Of a DNA stretch of 64,000 nt, positions 42,917 to 53,102 are shown in pieces. The notes beneath the pieces were generated by a model that had not been told where the DNA came from, ran no database searches, and worked only from the letters and a program-made list of their open reading frames with translations. Every line of letters begins with the position of its first letter. Within the stretch, counting starts at the first letter, position 1. The DNA comes from JANWVO01 sp037446555 (GTDB taxonomy: Bacteria; Acidobacteriota; Terriglobia; Bryobacterales; Bryobacteraceae): positions 124,001-188,000 of the forward strand of contig JBBIIK010000002.1 of the NCBI GenBank assembly GCA_037446555.1, read 5' to 3'. A program made the translations under genes and the position numbers.

Positions 42917-44080
42917 ATGCTGCGCACGATCCAGCAAGCAGTGATGTGGGCGGCGGTCTGCGCCGTGAGCGCGGGACTCGCCAGCGCCCAGATGGGAACT
43001 TTCATGGGCCGGGTGATCGGCGAAGATGGCAAGCCAGTGCAAGGCGTGATCATCAAGATCGAACGCAAGGACATCAAAGGCAACTGGCAGACGAAGACGA
43101 ACAAGAGGGGCGAGTGGGTGTACAGCGGCATGCCGATCGGCGGCACGTTCGCCATCAGTTGCGAGTACAACGGGCAGGTGATGGACATCCTGAACGGCGT
43201 GCGCAGCCAGATGGGGGACCCGGTGGAGTTGAAGGACTTCTGCGACTTGCAGAAGCTGATGGCGAAGCGCAAGGCGATGGAGGCGGCGCAGCAGACCGGG
43301 CAGGTTTCCCAGGAAGTGCTGAAGGAGATGTCGCCGGAGCAGCGCGCCGCGATGGAGAGGCAGCTGAAGGAACGCGCGCAGCAGATGGCGAAGAACAAGG
43401 CGCTGAACGACGCCTTCAACGCCGGCTACGCGGCGCTGCAGGCGAAGGACTATCCGGCGGCGGTGGAGAACCTCCAGAAGGCGGGCGAGATCGACCCGAA
43501 GCAGGTGGCGGTGTGGGTGCAACTGGCGGCAGCCTACGACGGGCTGTCAACGACGAAGACCGGCGCCGAGAGAGACGAGGCGCTCCAGAAAGCCGCAGAT
43601 GCCTATTTGAAGGCCCTGGAACTGCAGCCCGGCGATGCGGGCATCCACAACAACTACGGGCTGGTGCTGGCGAAGATGAAGAAGTTTGAGGAGGCTACCG
43701 CGGAACTGGAGAAGGCGACGGCGCTCGATCCGCCCGGAGGCGGCAAGTATATGTTCAACCTGGGTGCGGTCTACATCAACACCGGGCAGGTGGAACCCGC
43801 GGCGGCTGCGTTCAAGAAGGCGACGGAACTGGACCCGAAGTACGCGCCGGCGTGGTTCCAGTATTGCAGCGCGCTGAGCGGCAAGATGACGCTGAAGCCT
43901 GACGGGACGCCGGTGCCTCCCGAGGGCATGCGCGAGGCGTGCGAGAAGTACCTGGAGATCGACCCGAACGGGCCGAATGCCGAAGCGGCGAAGGGACTTC
44001 TCCAACTGATTACGGGCAAGATCGAGACAAGCTACGAGAACCCGGACGCGAAGAAGAAGGGAACCAAGAAGAAGAAGTGA
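42917..44080 (+). CDS. Exported TPR protein with N-terminal carboxypeptidase-regulatory-like domain
   Basis: A 387-residue protein. It has a signal peptide (to about residue 25, AGLASAQ). A beta domain of the CarboxypepD_reg type follows (GTFMGRVIGEDGKPVQGVIIKIERK...YSGMPIGGTFAISC), then a helical linker rich in Lys/Gln/Ala, then TPR units from about 170 (DAFNAGYAALQAKDYPAAVENLQKAGEIDP, NNYGLVLAKMKKFEEATAELEKATALD, NLGAVYINTGQVEPAAAAFKKATELD). The C-terminus is KKKGTKKKK. It is probably a periplasmic scaffold. GGAGGT lies seven bases before the ATG, and an intrinsic terminator follows the gene. Confidence 0.88.
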   Translation: MLRTIQQAVMWAAVCAVSAGLASAQMGTFMGRVIGEDGKPVQGVIIKIERKDIKGNWQTKTNKRGEWVYSGMPIGGTFAISCEYNGQVMDILNGVRSQMGDPVELKDFCDLQKLMAKRKAMEAAQQTGQVSQEVLKEMSPEQRAAMERQLKERAQQMAKNKALNDAFNAGYAALQAKDYPAAVENLQKAGEIDPKQVAVWVQLAAAYDGLSTTKTGAERDEALQKAADAYLKALELQPGDAGIHNNYGLVLAKMKKFEEATAELEKATALDPPGGGKYMFNLGAVYINTGQVEPAAAAFKKATELDPKYAPAWFQYCSALSGKMTLKPDGTPVPPEGMREACEKYLEIDPNGPNAEAAKGLLQLITGKIETSYENPDAKKKGTKKKK

Positions 44081-44103
44081 CCCGGGCCGGCAACTGAAGA
44101 AAG

Positions 44104-44128
44104 GGGCGCCCCGCGCGGGCGCCCTTTT
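44104..44128 (+). terminator. Intrinsic terminator after the TPR gene
   Basis: A perfect stem GGGCGCC / GGCGCCC with a seven-base loop, followed directly by TTTT. It lies 24 bases after the stop at 44080. Confidence 0.8.
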
Positions 44129-44149
44129 CGCTTGAGAACGGGAAGCGCC

Positions 44150-44413
44150 ATGATGCGTCTGCTGGTTTTTCTGCTGCTGTTCATCCTGGTGGTGCCGCTA
44201 ATCCGGATCTTCGTGGGAGCGGCGGCGCGGGCGCTGTCGGACTTCCTCGGACGCGGAGACAGCCGGAAACGGCCTGAAATCGGAGGCAAGCTCCACCGGG
44301 ACCCGGTTTGCGGCGTGTATGTGAGCGAGCAGGCGTCCGTGAAGCGGGTGAAGGACGGCGAGACGCGCTACTACTGCTCGGAGGAATGCGCGCGGAAGGA
44401 CGAGCGGGCGTAG
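44150..44413 (+). CDS. Small membrane-anchored YHS-domain protein
   Basis: An 87-residue protein. An N-terminal membrane helix (LLVFLLLFILVVPLIRIFVG) is followed by a short basic linker and a YHS-type domain: DPVCGVYVSEQASV, YYCSEECARK. The Cys pair and the YYCS motif point to metal binding. The start is ATG 44150 (or the next codon, also ATG) behind CGGGAAG. It stands alone between two terminators, so it is probably its own transcription unit. The function is unknown. Confidence 0.82.
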   Translation: MMRLLVFLLLFILVVPLIRIFVGAAARALSDFLGRGDSRKRPEIGGKLHRDPVCGVYVSEQASVKRVKDGETRYYCSEECARKDERA

Positions 44414-44524
44414 GCGGTTGGAGACGCTCGCCAGCGAACGGGCTTCGGGGCTAAGGCGGACGGCGGATCTGCGGCAAGGCGGTGGCAGCGAGAACCGCGA
44501 GGCGGGCCGGGGGAAGGGCTCAAA

Positions 44525-44566
44525 TGGAAAGCCCGCAGCCGCGCCGTGGGGCGCGGCCGCGGGCTG
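44525..44566 (-). terminator. Intrinsic terminator of groESL
   Basis: A 16-base stem (44531-44546 with 44551-44566, one G-U pair) and a four-base loop, followed on the minus strand by TTTCCATTT. It lies about 25 bases after the groL stop. The T-tract is interrupted but the stem is very strong. Confidence 0.7.
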
Positions 44567-44591
44567 GAGGTGGCGGTCAGCGCGAGATGGA

Positions 44592-46217
<1,626 letters not shown>

Positions 46218-46255
46218 AGTCTTCTTCTCTCCTCGTCTAAAACTCTTCTAGAAAC

Positions 46256-46546
46256 TCACTTTTCCAGCACGCCGAGGACTTCGTCCTCGCGCAGAATGAG
46301 GAACTCCTCGCCATCAATCTTGATGTCGCTGCCGGAGTACTTGCCGAACAGAATCCGGTCGCCCACCTTCACGTCCAAAGGAACCACAGTGCCGTCCTCG
46401 AGCCGCTTGCCGCGGCCCGCGGCAACGACTTCGCCTTCCTGGGGTTTCTCCTTGGCCGTGTCGGGGATGATGATGCCGTTCTGCACCGTCTCCTGGGCTT
46501 CGATCCGGCGCACGACCAGCCGGTCATAGAGCGGACGAATCTGCAT
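46256..46546 (-). CDS. groS: Co-chaperonin GroES (Hsp10)
   Basis: A 96-residue co-chaperonin: IRPLYDRLVVRRIEAQE at the start, a mobile loop with NGIIIPDTAKEKPQEGEVVAAG, and GDRILFGKYSGSDIKIDGEEFLILREDEVLGVL. It is the first gene of the groESL operon. A CIRCE operator lies 95 bases upstream, so HrcA repression is expected. Confidence 0.99.
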   Translation of the reverse strand: MQIRPLYDRLVVRRIEAQETVQNGIIIPDTAKEKPQEGEVVAAGRGKRLEDGTVVPLDVKVGDRILFGKYSGSDIKIDGEEFLILREDEVLGVLEK

Positions 46547-46641
46547 CGCTTTGTTTCACCTCCACGAAATGTGTCGAGTCGCGTTTCGGCGCGAAGAATC
46601 TCGGTGGAGCCGGAGCGGCTCCTCGCACCGACCACAATTAT

Positions 46642-46668
46642 TAGCACACTCGGCCAAGGAGTGACAAG
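46642..46668 (-). promoter_or_regulatory. CIRCE operator of groESL (HrcA site)
   Basis: TTAGCACAC-N9-GAGTGACAA matches the CIRCE consensus TTAGCACTC-N9-GAGTGCTAA in 8 of 9 and 7 of 9 bases with exact spacing. On the minus strand a TTGTCA at one end and an AT-rich TAATAAT at the other could be the -35 and -10 elements, so HrcA binding would cover the promoter. Confidence 0.75.
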
Positions 46669-46836
46669 TGGCGCTTGCAACTCAAACATATGAAATGGAT
46701 TCTTGATTCAGCCTGCAGAGCGACAGCGCAGACGCCGACACAGAAACCATCGGAGATGCGAATAAATCTTAGTCTGGTAGACTCAAGGGGGCATCCATGG
46801 TGAGTGGAAGGGCGGGCTGCCGATTCGGTGCAGTGT

Positions 46837-46842
46837 TATGCT
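46837..46842 (+). promoter_or_regulatory. Candidate -10 box, leaderless start of lptCA
   Basis: TATGCT ends six bases before ATG 46849. No Shine-Dalgarno sequence is present. Confidence 0.4.
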
Positions 46843-46848
46843 GGCGGT

Positions 46849-49098
46849 ATGCTGCGGCGGGTTCGCTGGTTGCTGGTGGCAGCGATGGTCGCGGTGGCGG
46901 GCGGCGTGGGATGGGTGTACTGGCGGGAACGGGCAGCGCGGGAGCAGGCGCGGGAGGTGCCGCCTCCTCCGCTGCCGCAGAACACGGCGGCGGTGGCCTC
47001 GCAGTGGGAATACGAGATCAAGAGCGGGTCGCAATCGCGGATTCTCATGCGGGCGCAACGTTTCGAGCAAGTGAAGGAGCCGGCCGAAATCCGTCTGGAG
47101 GGGCTGGAAATGGAGATCCGGCAGCTGGACGGGCCGAGGTACGACCTGGTGAAGAGCCCGCGGGGAACCTTCCGTCAGAAGGAGGGGTTTCTGACGGCGG
47201 AGGGGGACGTGGAAATCACGCTGGGGCTGACTCGCGCTCCCGGCGCGGAGGCGGGACGGGTGATGCGGATCCGGACGTCGGCGGTGTCACTGGACGTGCA
47301 GACGAACCGGACGTGGACGGACAAGCCGGCGGAGTTCGATTATGGGGCGGCGCGCGGCCGCTGCGTGGGGGCATCGTTTGATCCTGGCACGAGGGAGATT
47401 GTGATGGAGGGCAAGGCGGAGCTAGAGTGGCTGGCAGGGGAGGGCAAGCCCCCGTTGCGGGTGCAGGCGGCGAAAGTGACTTACAAAGAGGCAACGGCGG
47501 ACGTAATCCTGGCGGCGCCGTCGCGGCTGGAGCGGGGAGGATTCGAGCTGCGCGGGCAGGACGCGTTCGTGAAGCTGAACGAGGAGGGGCAACTCGCTCA
47601 TGTGCAAACGACCGGGGCTTCGGGCACCGACCGGATGCCGGGGCGCCGTCTGGATTACACGGCGGGCGAACTGATTGTGTATTTCGGCCCGAAGGCGGAA
47701 GTGAGCAAGATCGAAGCGACGCGTGGAGCGCGGCTGGTGTCGACGGCAGGCACTGGGGTGACGGAGGTGACGGCGGACCGCCTGGATTTGGAGTTCGGCC
47801 AAGGGAAGGAGGGATCGGAACTGAGGCACGCCTTGGCGATGGGGCGAGGCCGGGTGGAGAGCCGCCCGGCGGCGCGAAAAGAGCGGCTGAGGGAGGCTTC
47901 GCGGGTGCTGGAGAGCGAGGTGATCCACCTGGCAATGAGGGCGGGCGGGGAGGAAATGGAAAAGGTGTGGACGGAGGCGCCCGGCAGGATTGAGTTCCGC
48001 CCGGCGCGGGAGGGGGAGCCGTTCCGTGAGGTAAAGGGAGAGCGGTTCACCTTCGACTACGGCGCGGAGAACGTGCTGGAGCGGTTCCGGGCGACGAAGG
48101 CGGAGACGCGGACAGTGAAGCGGGGCAAAGATGGCAAGCCGCTGCACACAAGGACGCGCAGCGACGATCTGTTGGCGCGTTTCGATCCGAAGAGCGGCGA
48201 GCTGGCAGAGATGGAACAGTGGAACGGATTCCAGTATGAGGAAGGGCAGAGGAGGGCGTCGGCGGACCGGGCGCGGTATGAAGCGAAGACGGAGCGCGTA
48301 GAGCTGACCGGGGCGGCGCGGGTGTGGGACGCTGCCGGCGTGACGGCTGCTCCGGTGATCGAGATGGATCAGAAACAGGACGTGATGACAGCCGGGGGCG
48401 GCGTAAGCTCCGTCATGCAGCCGCAGGGCAAGGGAGGCGGGCTGATCGAGGGAGGCGAGCCGATGCGGGCGACGGCGGAGCGCATGAAGGTGGAGGAGAG
48501 CAACAACCGGATTCAGTTCGAAGGCAACGCGGTGCTGTGGCAGGGCGAGATGCGGTTGCGGGCACAGCGGGTAAGGATCCTGCGGAAGGAGGAGCGTCTG
48601 GAGGCGGAACAGGAGGTGGTGGCGGAGATTCCCGATGCGCGGGGCGGAGCGAAGGGCGCGGGGGCGCAGCGGGTGTCTGTGGTCCGGGCGCCGTCGATGG
48701 TGTACGAGGGCAAGGCAGGGCAGGCGCGCTTTGCAGGGGGCGTGAGGCTGCTTCGGCCGGGGATGACGGTGGAGGCGAAGGAGATGCGGGGCTATTTCCG
48801 GCAGGAGGCGGCAGGGGGCAAGACCGAGACGCGGCTGGAGCGGCTGGAGGCGGAGCGGGAAGTAGTGATCCTGGAAGAGGCGCGCGGGCGGAAGCGCACG
48901 GGGCGCGGCGAGCACGCGGACTACTTCCTGGAGGAGGAGCGGATGGTGCTGAGCGGGGGAAATCCGAGCGTGGAGGATGCGGTGCGCGGTGTGACGCGAG
49001 GGGCGGTCATCACCTGGTATGGGCGGCAAGACCGGATGATCGTGGACAACGAAGGGGGCGGACCGGCAGTGAGCCGGGTGAAACAGAAAGGGAGTTGA
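46849..49098 (+). CDS. LptC-LptA/OstA fusion, LPS-transport bridge protein
   Basis: A 749-residue periplasmic protein with one N-terminal membrane anchor (VRWLLVAAMVAVAGGVGWVYW). An LptC-like part comes first (about 60-230; TFRQKEGFLTAEGDVEITL). At least three OstA/LptA-like beta-jellyroll units follow (GVTEVTADRLDLEFGQG; RRASADRARYEAKTERVELTGAARVWD; NNRIQFEGNAVLWQGEMRLRAQRVRI; QARFAGGVRLLRPGMTVEAKEM). LptC and LptA are normally two proteins of about 190 residues each, so this one is double the sum. lptB follows directly, which supports the LPS-export role. ATG 46849 was chosen for the membrane anchor. Confidence 0.82.
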   Translation: MLRRVRWLLVAAMVAVAGGVGWVYWRERAAREQAREVPPPPLPQNTAAVASQWEYEIKSGSQSRILMRAQRFEQVKEPAEIRLEGLEMEIRQLDGPRYDLVKSPRGTFRQKEGFLTAEGDVEITLGLTRAPGAEAGRVMRIRTSAVSLDVQTNRTWTDKPAEFDYGAARGRCVGASFDPGTREIVMEGKAELEWLAGEGKPPLRVQAAKVTYKEATADVILAAPSRLERGGFELRGQDAFVKLNEEGQLAHVQTTGASGTDRMPGRRLDYTAGELIVYFGPKAEVSKIEATRGARLVSTAGTGVTEVTADRLDLEFGQGKEGSELRHALAMGRGRVESRPAARKERLREASRVLESEVIHLAMRAGGEEMEKVWTEAPGRIEFRPAREGEPFREVKGERFTFDYGAENVLERFRATKAETRTVKRGKDGKPLHTRTRSDDLLARFDPKSGELAEMEQWNGFQYEEGQRRASADRARYEAKTERVELTGAARVWDAAGVTAAPVIEMDQKQDVMTAGGGVSSVMQPQGKGGGLIEGGEPMRATAERMKVEESNNRIQFEGNAVLWQGEMRLRAQRVRILRKEERLEAEQEVVAEIPDARGGAKGAGAQRVSVVRAPSMVYEGKAGQARFAGGVRLLRPGMTVEAKEMRGYFRQEAAGGKTETRLERLEAEREVVILEEARGRKRTGRGEHADYFLEEERMVLSGGNPSVEDAVRGVTRGAVITWYGRQDRMIVDNEGGGPAVSRVKQKGS

Positions 49099-49142
49099 GC
49101 GCCGCACCCGGGCGGATGTGCGCGGCCGCATAATGGGAGACA

Positions 49143-49895
49143 GTGACCGGGATCTTGGGCAACGGCAGGCGCGTGCTGCGGACGGAGGAGGTCAGCAAGA
49201 CCTACCGCAGGAGGCGCGTGGTGGACAACGTGAGCGTGAGCGTGGCCACGGGCGAAGTGGTGGGGCTGCTGGGACCGAACGGGGCGGGCAAGACAACAAC
49301 GTTTTACATGATTGTGGGCATGGTGTCGCCCGACGGGGGGCGGATCTTCCTGGACGACCGGGAGATCACGGACCTGGCGATGTATGAGCGGGCGCGGGCG
49401 GGGATCAGCTACTTACCGCAGGAGCCGTCGGTGTTCCGGCGGCTGAGCGTGGAAGACAACCTGATGGCGATTCTGGAAACGCTGCCGTTGCGGGGCGAGG
49501 AGCGGCGAAAGCGGCTGGAGGAGCTGATCGAGCAGATGGGACTGGAGCCTGTCAGGAAGAACAAAGGCTACGCGCTTTCGGGCGGTGAGAGGCGGAGGGT
49601 GGAGATTGCGCGGGCGCTGGCAATCGAGCCGCAGTTCCTGTTGCTGGACGAGCCGTTTTCGGGGATCGATCCGATCCAGGTGCTGGAGCTGCAGAAGATC
49701 ATTTCGGAGCTGCGCGGGCGGGGCATCGGGATCCTGATCACGGACCACAACGTGCGGGAGACGCTGGCGGTGACCGACCGCGCGTACATCATCAACCAAG
49801 GCCGGATCTTCCGCGCCGGGACGCCGGAAGCGCTGGCGCTGGATCCGGAGGTGAGGCGCGTGTACCTGGGGGACAATTTCCAGCTGCCCGGGTAA
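49143..49895 (+). CDS. lptB: LPS export ABC transporter ATP-binding protein
   Basis: A 250-residue ABC ATPase powering LPS extraction from the inner membrane. Walker A is GPNGAGKTT, the Q-loop YLPQEPSVFRRLSVEDNL is LptB-like, the signature is LSGGERRRVEIARAL, Walker B is LLLDEPFSGIDP, and the H-loop is ITDHNVRE. It starts at GTG 49143, 44 bases after the lptCA stop; GGGAGA precedes closely. No lptF/lptG gene is in the window. Confidence 0.97.
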   Translation: MTGILGNGRRVLRTEEVSKTYRRRRVVDNVSVSVATGEVVGLLGPNGAGKTTTFYMIVGMVSPDGGRIFLDDREITDLAMYERARAGISYLPQEPSVFRRLSVEDNLMAILETLPLRGEERRKRLEELIEQMGLEPVRKNKGYALSGGERRRVEIARALAIEPQFLLLDEPFSGIDPIQVLELQKIISELRGRGIGILITDHNVRETLAVTDRAYIINQGRIFRAGTPEALALDPEVRRVYLGDNFQLPG

Positions 49896-49950
49896 AAAGA
49901 GGCTCAAAAGCAGGTTCCAAAACGGAGGATGGAACCGGGGGCGGGTGGAG

Positions 49951-49956
49951 TATGAT
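49951..49956 (+). promoter_or_regulatory. Candidate -10 box upstream of rpoN
   Basis: TATGAT ends eight bases before ATG 49965. A GGAG sequence lies too far upstream to serve as ribosome site. An internal, possibly leaderless promoter is plausible. Confidence 0.35.
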
Positions 49957-49964
49957 GGGGGCAG

Positions 49965-51542
49965 ATGAGCCTGATTTCGCAGCGCCTGCAACTGGGAGTC
50001 AAGCAGCAGCAGATCCTGACGCCGGGGCTCGTGCAGATGGTGACTGTGCTTCAGCTGAACAAGCTGGAGTTGCGGGAGAAGATCACGCAGGAGATCGCCT
50101 CGAACCCGGTGCTGGAGGTGAGCGAAGAGGGCGAGGAGCTGACGCCGGCGGAAGTGCAGTCGCTGCTGGAGGCGGAGCGGGCGCCGAATCCGAGCGACAC
50201 CGAAGTGCTCCAGGTGACCATGGCCGCGGCGGAGGAAGCGGCGGTGGACGCGGGTGAGCGGACAGCGGTGGAGGAAGCTCCGGCGGAGACAGGCGGGCCA
50301 GAGGCGGCTGCCGAAGAGGAAGCAGCGGCTGGAGCGGCGGAGAAGGCGGCGGACGCGTTCGAGCAGGTGGACTTCGGGGATTATTTCGACGAGTGGATGG
50401 ACCCGGGTTTCCGGACGCAAGCAGCGGATGACGCCGAGAAGCCGTCCTTCGAGCTGTTCCTTTCCGCCCCGGTGACTCTGAGCGAGCACCTGCGGCAGCA
50501 ACTGGCGCTGGTGGTGCTCGATGAGGAAGTGCGGGCGGCGGCAGACGCGATCATCGGGAACCTGGATGAGACGGGCTACCTGTCGGTGCCGCTGGAGGAG
50601 ATTGCCGAGTCGGAGGGCTTTTCCCCGGCAGCCTTGCAGGAAGCGCTGGAGGCGGTGCAGCGGCTGGACCCCGCGGGCGTGGGGGCGCGGTCTCTGCAGG
50701 AGTGCCTGCTGCTACAGCTGGAGCACCGGGGGGCGAGGGGCGGGGTGGCGTGGCAGATCGTGGAGAACCACCTGAAGCTGGTGGAGTCGCGCAGCGTGAA
50801 GGAGCTGGTGCGGCTGCTGGGGAGGCCGCAGGAGCACATCGAGATCGCGCTGGAAGTAATCCGGCATCTGGACCCGAAGCCGGGATTGAAGTATTCGGGA
50901 TCAGGGGCGCGGCAGGTGGAGCCGGACGTCTACATTTTCAAGAACGGGGACGAGTACGTAATCCAGATCGCCGACGAGGACCTGCCGCCGTTGCGGATCA
51001 ACGGCAGCTACCGGCGGCTGCTGGAACCGGGGCAGGGGACGGACAAGGAAACCCGGAACTACGTAAAGGAGCGCTATCAGTCGGCGCTGCAACTCATCCG
51101 GAACATCGAGCAGCGCCGGCAGACGATCCTGCGGGTGTGCGAGTCGATCGTAAGGCGACAGAGGGAGTTTCTGGAGAACGGGATCGACGCGCTGCGGCCG
51201 ATGATGATCAAGGAAGTGGCCGAGGAGATCGGGGTGCATCCTTCGACGGTGAGCCGGGCGGTGGCGAACAAGTACGCGCACACGCCGCAGGGCGTGTACG
51301 AACTGCGGTATTTCTTCTCGGAAGCGGTGCAGGGCCCGTCGGGCGGCTCGATTCCGTTGCTGACGCTGAAGCGCATGGTGAAGAAGATGATCGAGGAGGA
51401 GGATCCGAGGAAGCCTCTCACCGACGATCAGATAGCGGCGGCGTTGCAGCGGCAGGGCATCCAGGTGACGCGGCGCACCGTGGCCAAGTACCGGGAGGAC
51501 ATGAAGATTCCCTCGACGCACCATCGCCGCGTGAAGGACTGA
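49965..51542 (+). CDS. rpoN: RNA polymerase sigma-54 factor
   Basis: A 525-residue sigma-54. Region I is at the start (LQLGVKQQQILTPGLVQMVTVLQLNKLEL). An acidic, variable region II lies at about 50-150. The core-binding region follows, then the helix-turn-helix MIKEVAEEIGVHPSTVSRAVANKYAHTPQGVYELRYFFS and the RpoN box ARRTVAKYRE variant RRTVAKYREDMKIPS at the C-terminus. It recognises -24/-12 promoters and needs NtrC-type activators such as the one at 1121-2473. Its place after lptB and before hpf is the classic rpoN neighbourhood. Confidence 0.98.
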   Translation: MSLISQRLQLGVKQQQILTPGLVQMVTVLQLNKLELREKITQEIASNPVLEVSEEGEELTPAEVQSLLEAERAPNPSDTEVLQVTMAAAEEAAVDAGERTAVEEAPAETGGPEAAAEEEAAAGAAEKAADAFEQVDFGDYFDEWMDPGFRTQAADDAEKPSFELFLSAPVTLSEHLRQQLALVVLDEEVRAAADAIIGNLDETGYLSVPLEEIAESEGFSPAALQEALEAVQRLDPAGVGARSLQECLLLQLEHRGARGGVAWQIVENHLKLVESRSVKELVRLLGRPQEHIEIALEVIRHLDPKPGLKYSGSGARQVEPDVYIFKNGDEYVIQIADEDLPPLRINGSYRRLLEPGQGTDKETRNYVKERYQSALQLIRNIEQRRQTILRVCESIVRRQREFLENGIDALRPMMIKEVAEEIGVHPSTVSRAVANKYAHTPQGVYELRYFFSEAVQGPSGGSIPLLTLKRMVKKMIEEEDPRKPLTDDQIAAALQRQGIQVTRRTVAKYREDMKIPSTHHRRVKD

Positions 51543-51594
51543 CGTCGGGTTCTTCGCGCGGGCGGAATCGCGCCGGGAATGGAAAGGCAAGTCC

Positions 51595-52185
51595 ATGAAG
51601 ATCACATTCAGCGGAAAGCAGGACAAGCTGACTCCATCGCAGGAGCGGAAGCTCGCCATGGCGTTCGCGCGCCTCTCGAAGCTGCTCGAGCGGCGCGGCG
51701 AGAAGGGAGCCCAGGTCATCTTGACTGAGGAGCGGCACCTCCGCCACGCGGAGGTGCGGGTGAACTTCTACGATCACGCGCTGTTCGGCAAGGGCTCGGC
51801 GCCGGACCAGTTCACGGCGGTCATGGATGCCGTGGAAAAGGTGGAGAAGCAGGCGCTGCGGCTGCTGGAGAAGAAGCGGGAGCTGAAGCGGTCTGATTCG
51901 CCGCGGAAGCAGGCGGCGCTGAGGGCTGCGGAGGCGGTGGAGGCGCCGGAGCCGGCGAAGAAGGGGAAGAAGGCTCGGGCGGCGGAAGCAGAAGAGGAGC
52001 CGGCGCGTCCGGCGCGGGTGGTGAAGGCTGCGTCGCGGGCGAATGGCAAGCCGATGACGCTGGAAGAGGCCATGCTGGCCATGGAAGGCGGGCGCGACTA
52101 CCTTCTGTACCGCGACGCGGACACCGACAAACTGCAAATCCTGATCCGGCGCAGCGACGGAGCGGTGGACCTGGTGGAAGCCTGA
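51595..52185 (+). CDS. hpf: Long-form ribosome hibernation promoting factor
   Basis: A 196-residue ribosome-associated protein. The N-terminal S30AE domain (1-100; MKITFSGKQDKLTPSQERKLAMAFARLSKLL, then VRVNFYDHALFGKGSAPDQFTAVMDAVEKVEKQ) binds the 30S subunit. A Lys/Ala/Glu-rich linker is followed by the C-terminal dimerisation domain of the long form (KPMTLEEAMLAMEGGRDYLLYRDADTDKLQILIRRSDGAVDLVE). Such proteins form 100S ribosome dimers in stationary phase. It is 52 bases after rpoN and two bases before rapZ. Confidence 0.92.
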   Translation: MKITFSGKQDKLTPSQERKLAMAFARLSKLLERRGEKGAQVILTEERHLRHAEVRVNFYDHALFGKGSAPDQFTAVMDAVEKVEKQALRLLEKKRELKRSDSPRKQAALRAAEAVEAPEPAKKGKKARAAEAEEEPARPARVVKAASRANGKPMTLEEAMLAMEGGRDYLLYRDADTDKLQILIRRSDGAVDLVEA

Positions 52186-52187
52186 AG

Positions 52188-53057
52188 ATGACGGCACGGT
52201 CCCCTGCGCCCGAACTGGTGATCATCACGGGTGTGAGCGGTTCGGGCAAGGGGACCGTACTAAAGACGCTGGAAGACCACGGCTACTACGCGGTAGACAA
52301 TCTGCCGCTGGACCTGATCGAGAAGTTCGCCGAGCTGACGCGCGATTCGCCGAAGATCCGGCGCGCGGCGCTGGTAGTGGACATCCGGGAGCGCGAGCAA
52401 CTGCAGCGGCTGCCGGACATTGTTGCCAAGCTGCGCGGGCAGCTGCGGACGCGGCTGCTGTTTCTGGACGCCGACGACGAGGCGCTGGTGCGGCGCTACA
52501 GCGAGACGAGGCGCCCGCACCCGCTGGGCGGCCGGCGCAGCGTTGTTCGGAGCATCCACCTGGAGCGGCAGCAACTGGCGCCGATCCGGGGGATGGCAGA
52601 CTTCGTGCTCAACACGAGCGAGCTGAACGTTCACGAGCTGCGGAAGAAGGTGTCCGAGACGTTTGGCGCGCCGGAGGCGGGCGGGCTGCAGATCTATGTC
52701 CTGAGCTTCGGCTTCAAGCACGGGCTGCCGCCGGAGAGCGACCTGGTGTTCGACGTGCGGTTCCTGGCCAACCCGAATTACGTTCCGGAGTTCCGCAAGC
52801 TGACCGGAAGGCACGCCGCCGTGGCGCGCTACGTGCGCGGCTTTCCGCAGACCGTGGAATTCCTGGAGCGGATCACCGGGCTGCTGCTTTACCTGATCCC
52901 GCATTATGTGAACGAGGGGAAGAGCTACCTGACGATCGCTTTTGGCTGCACGGGCGGGAGGCACCGCTCGGTGATGATCGCCAGCGAGGTAGAGCGGCGG
53001 CTGAAGAAAGCCGGGTTTTCCGTCCGGGCGAGCCACCGCGACATCGGAAAAGAGTAA
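52188..53057 (+). CDS. rapZ: RNase adapter / nucleotide-binding protein RapZ (YvcJ family)
   Basis: A 289-residue P-loop protein. Walker A is ITGVSGSGKGTVLKTLEDHG, followed by AVDNLPLDLIEKF, DADDEALVRRYSETRRPHPL, and the C-terminal domain with SFGFKHGLPPESDLVFDVRFLANP and IAFGCTGGRHRSV. The family binds nucleotides and, in enterobacteria, adapts RNase E to GlmZ. The RNA target here is unknown. It starts two bases after the hpf stop; the ptsN gene that usually sits between them is absent. Confidence 0.96.
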   Translation: MTARSPAPELVIITGVSGSGKGTVLKTLEDHGYYAVDNLPLDLIEKFAELTRDSPKIRRAALVVDIREREQLQRLPDIVAKLRGQLRTRLLFLDADDEALVRRYSETRRPHPLGGRRSVVRSIHLERQQLAPIRGMADFVLNTSELNVHELRKKVSETFGAPEAGGLQIYVLSFGFKHGLPPESDLVFDVRFLANPNYVPEFRKLTGRHAAVARYVRGFPQTVEFLERITGLLLYLIPHYVNEGKSYLTIAFGCTGGRHRSVMIASEVERRLKKAGFSVRASHRDIGKE

Positions 53058-53084
53058 CCGCCGGGGCCGCTTTCATGCGGCTGT

Positions 53085-53090
53085 TACAAT
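53085..53090 (+). promoter_or_regulatory. Candidate extended -10 box of nadA
   Basis: TGT-TACAAT ends 12 bases before TTG 53103, giving a very short leader. Confidence 0.4.
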
Positions 53091-53102
53091 AAGGGCAGGG
53101 CC

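Larger units (their letters stand above)
46547..46848. other. Intergenic region between groES and lptCA
   Basis: This 302-base gap has no convincing gene. It holds the CIRCE operator, an AT-rich stretch (AATAAATCTT near 46761), a small inverted repeat AGTCT-GGT-AGACT at 46771-46783 of unknown meaning, and the -10-like box of the lptCA gene at its end. Both divergent transcripts must start here. Confidence 0.7.
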
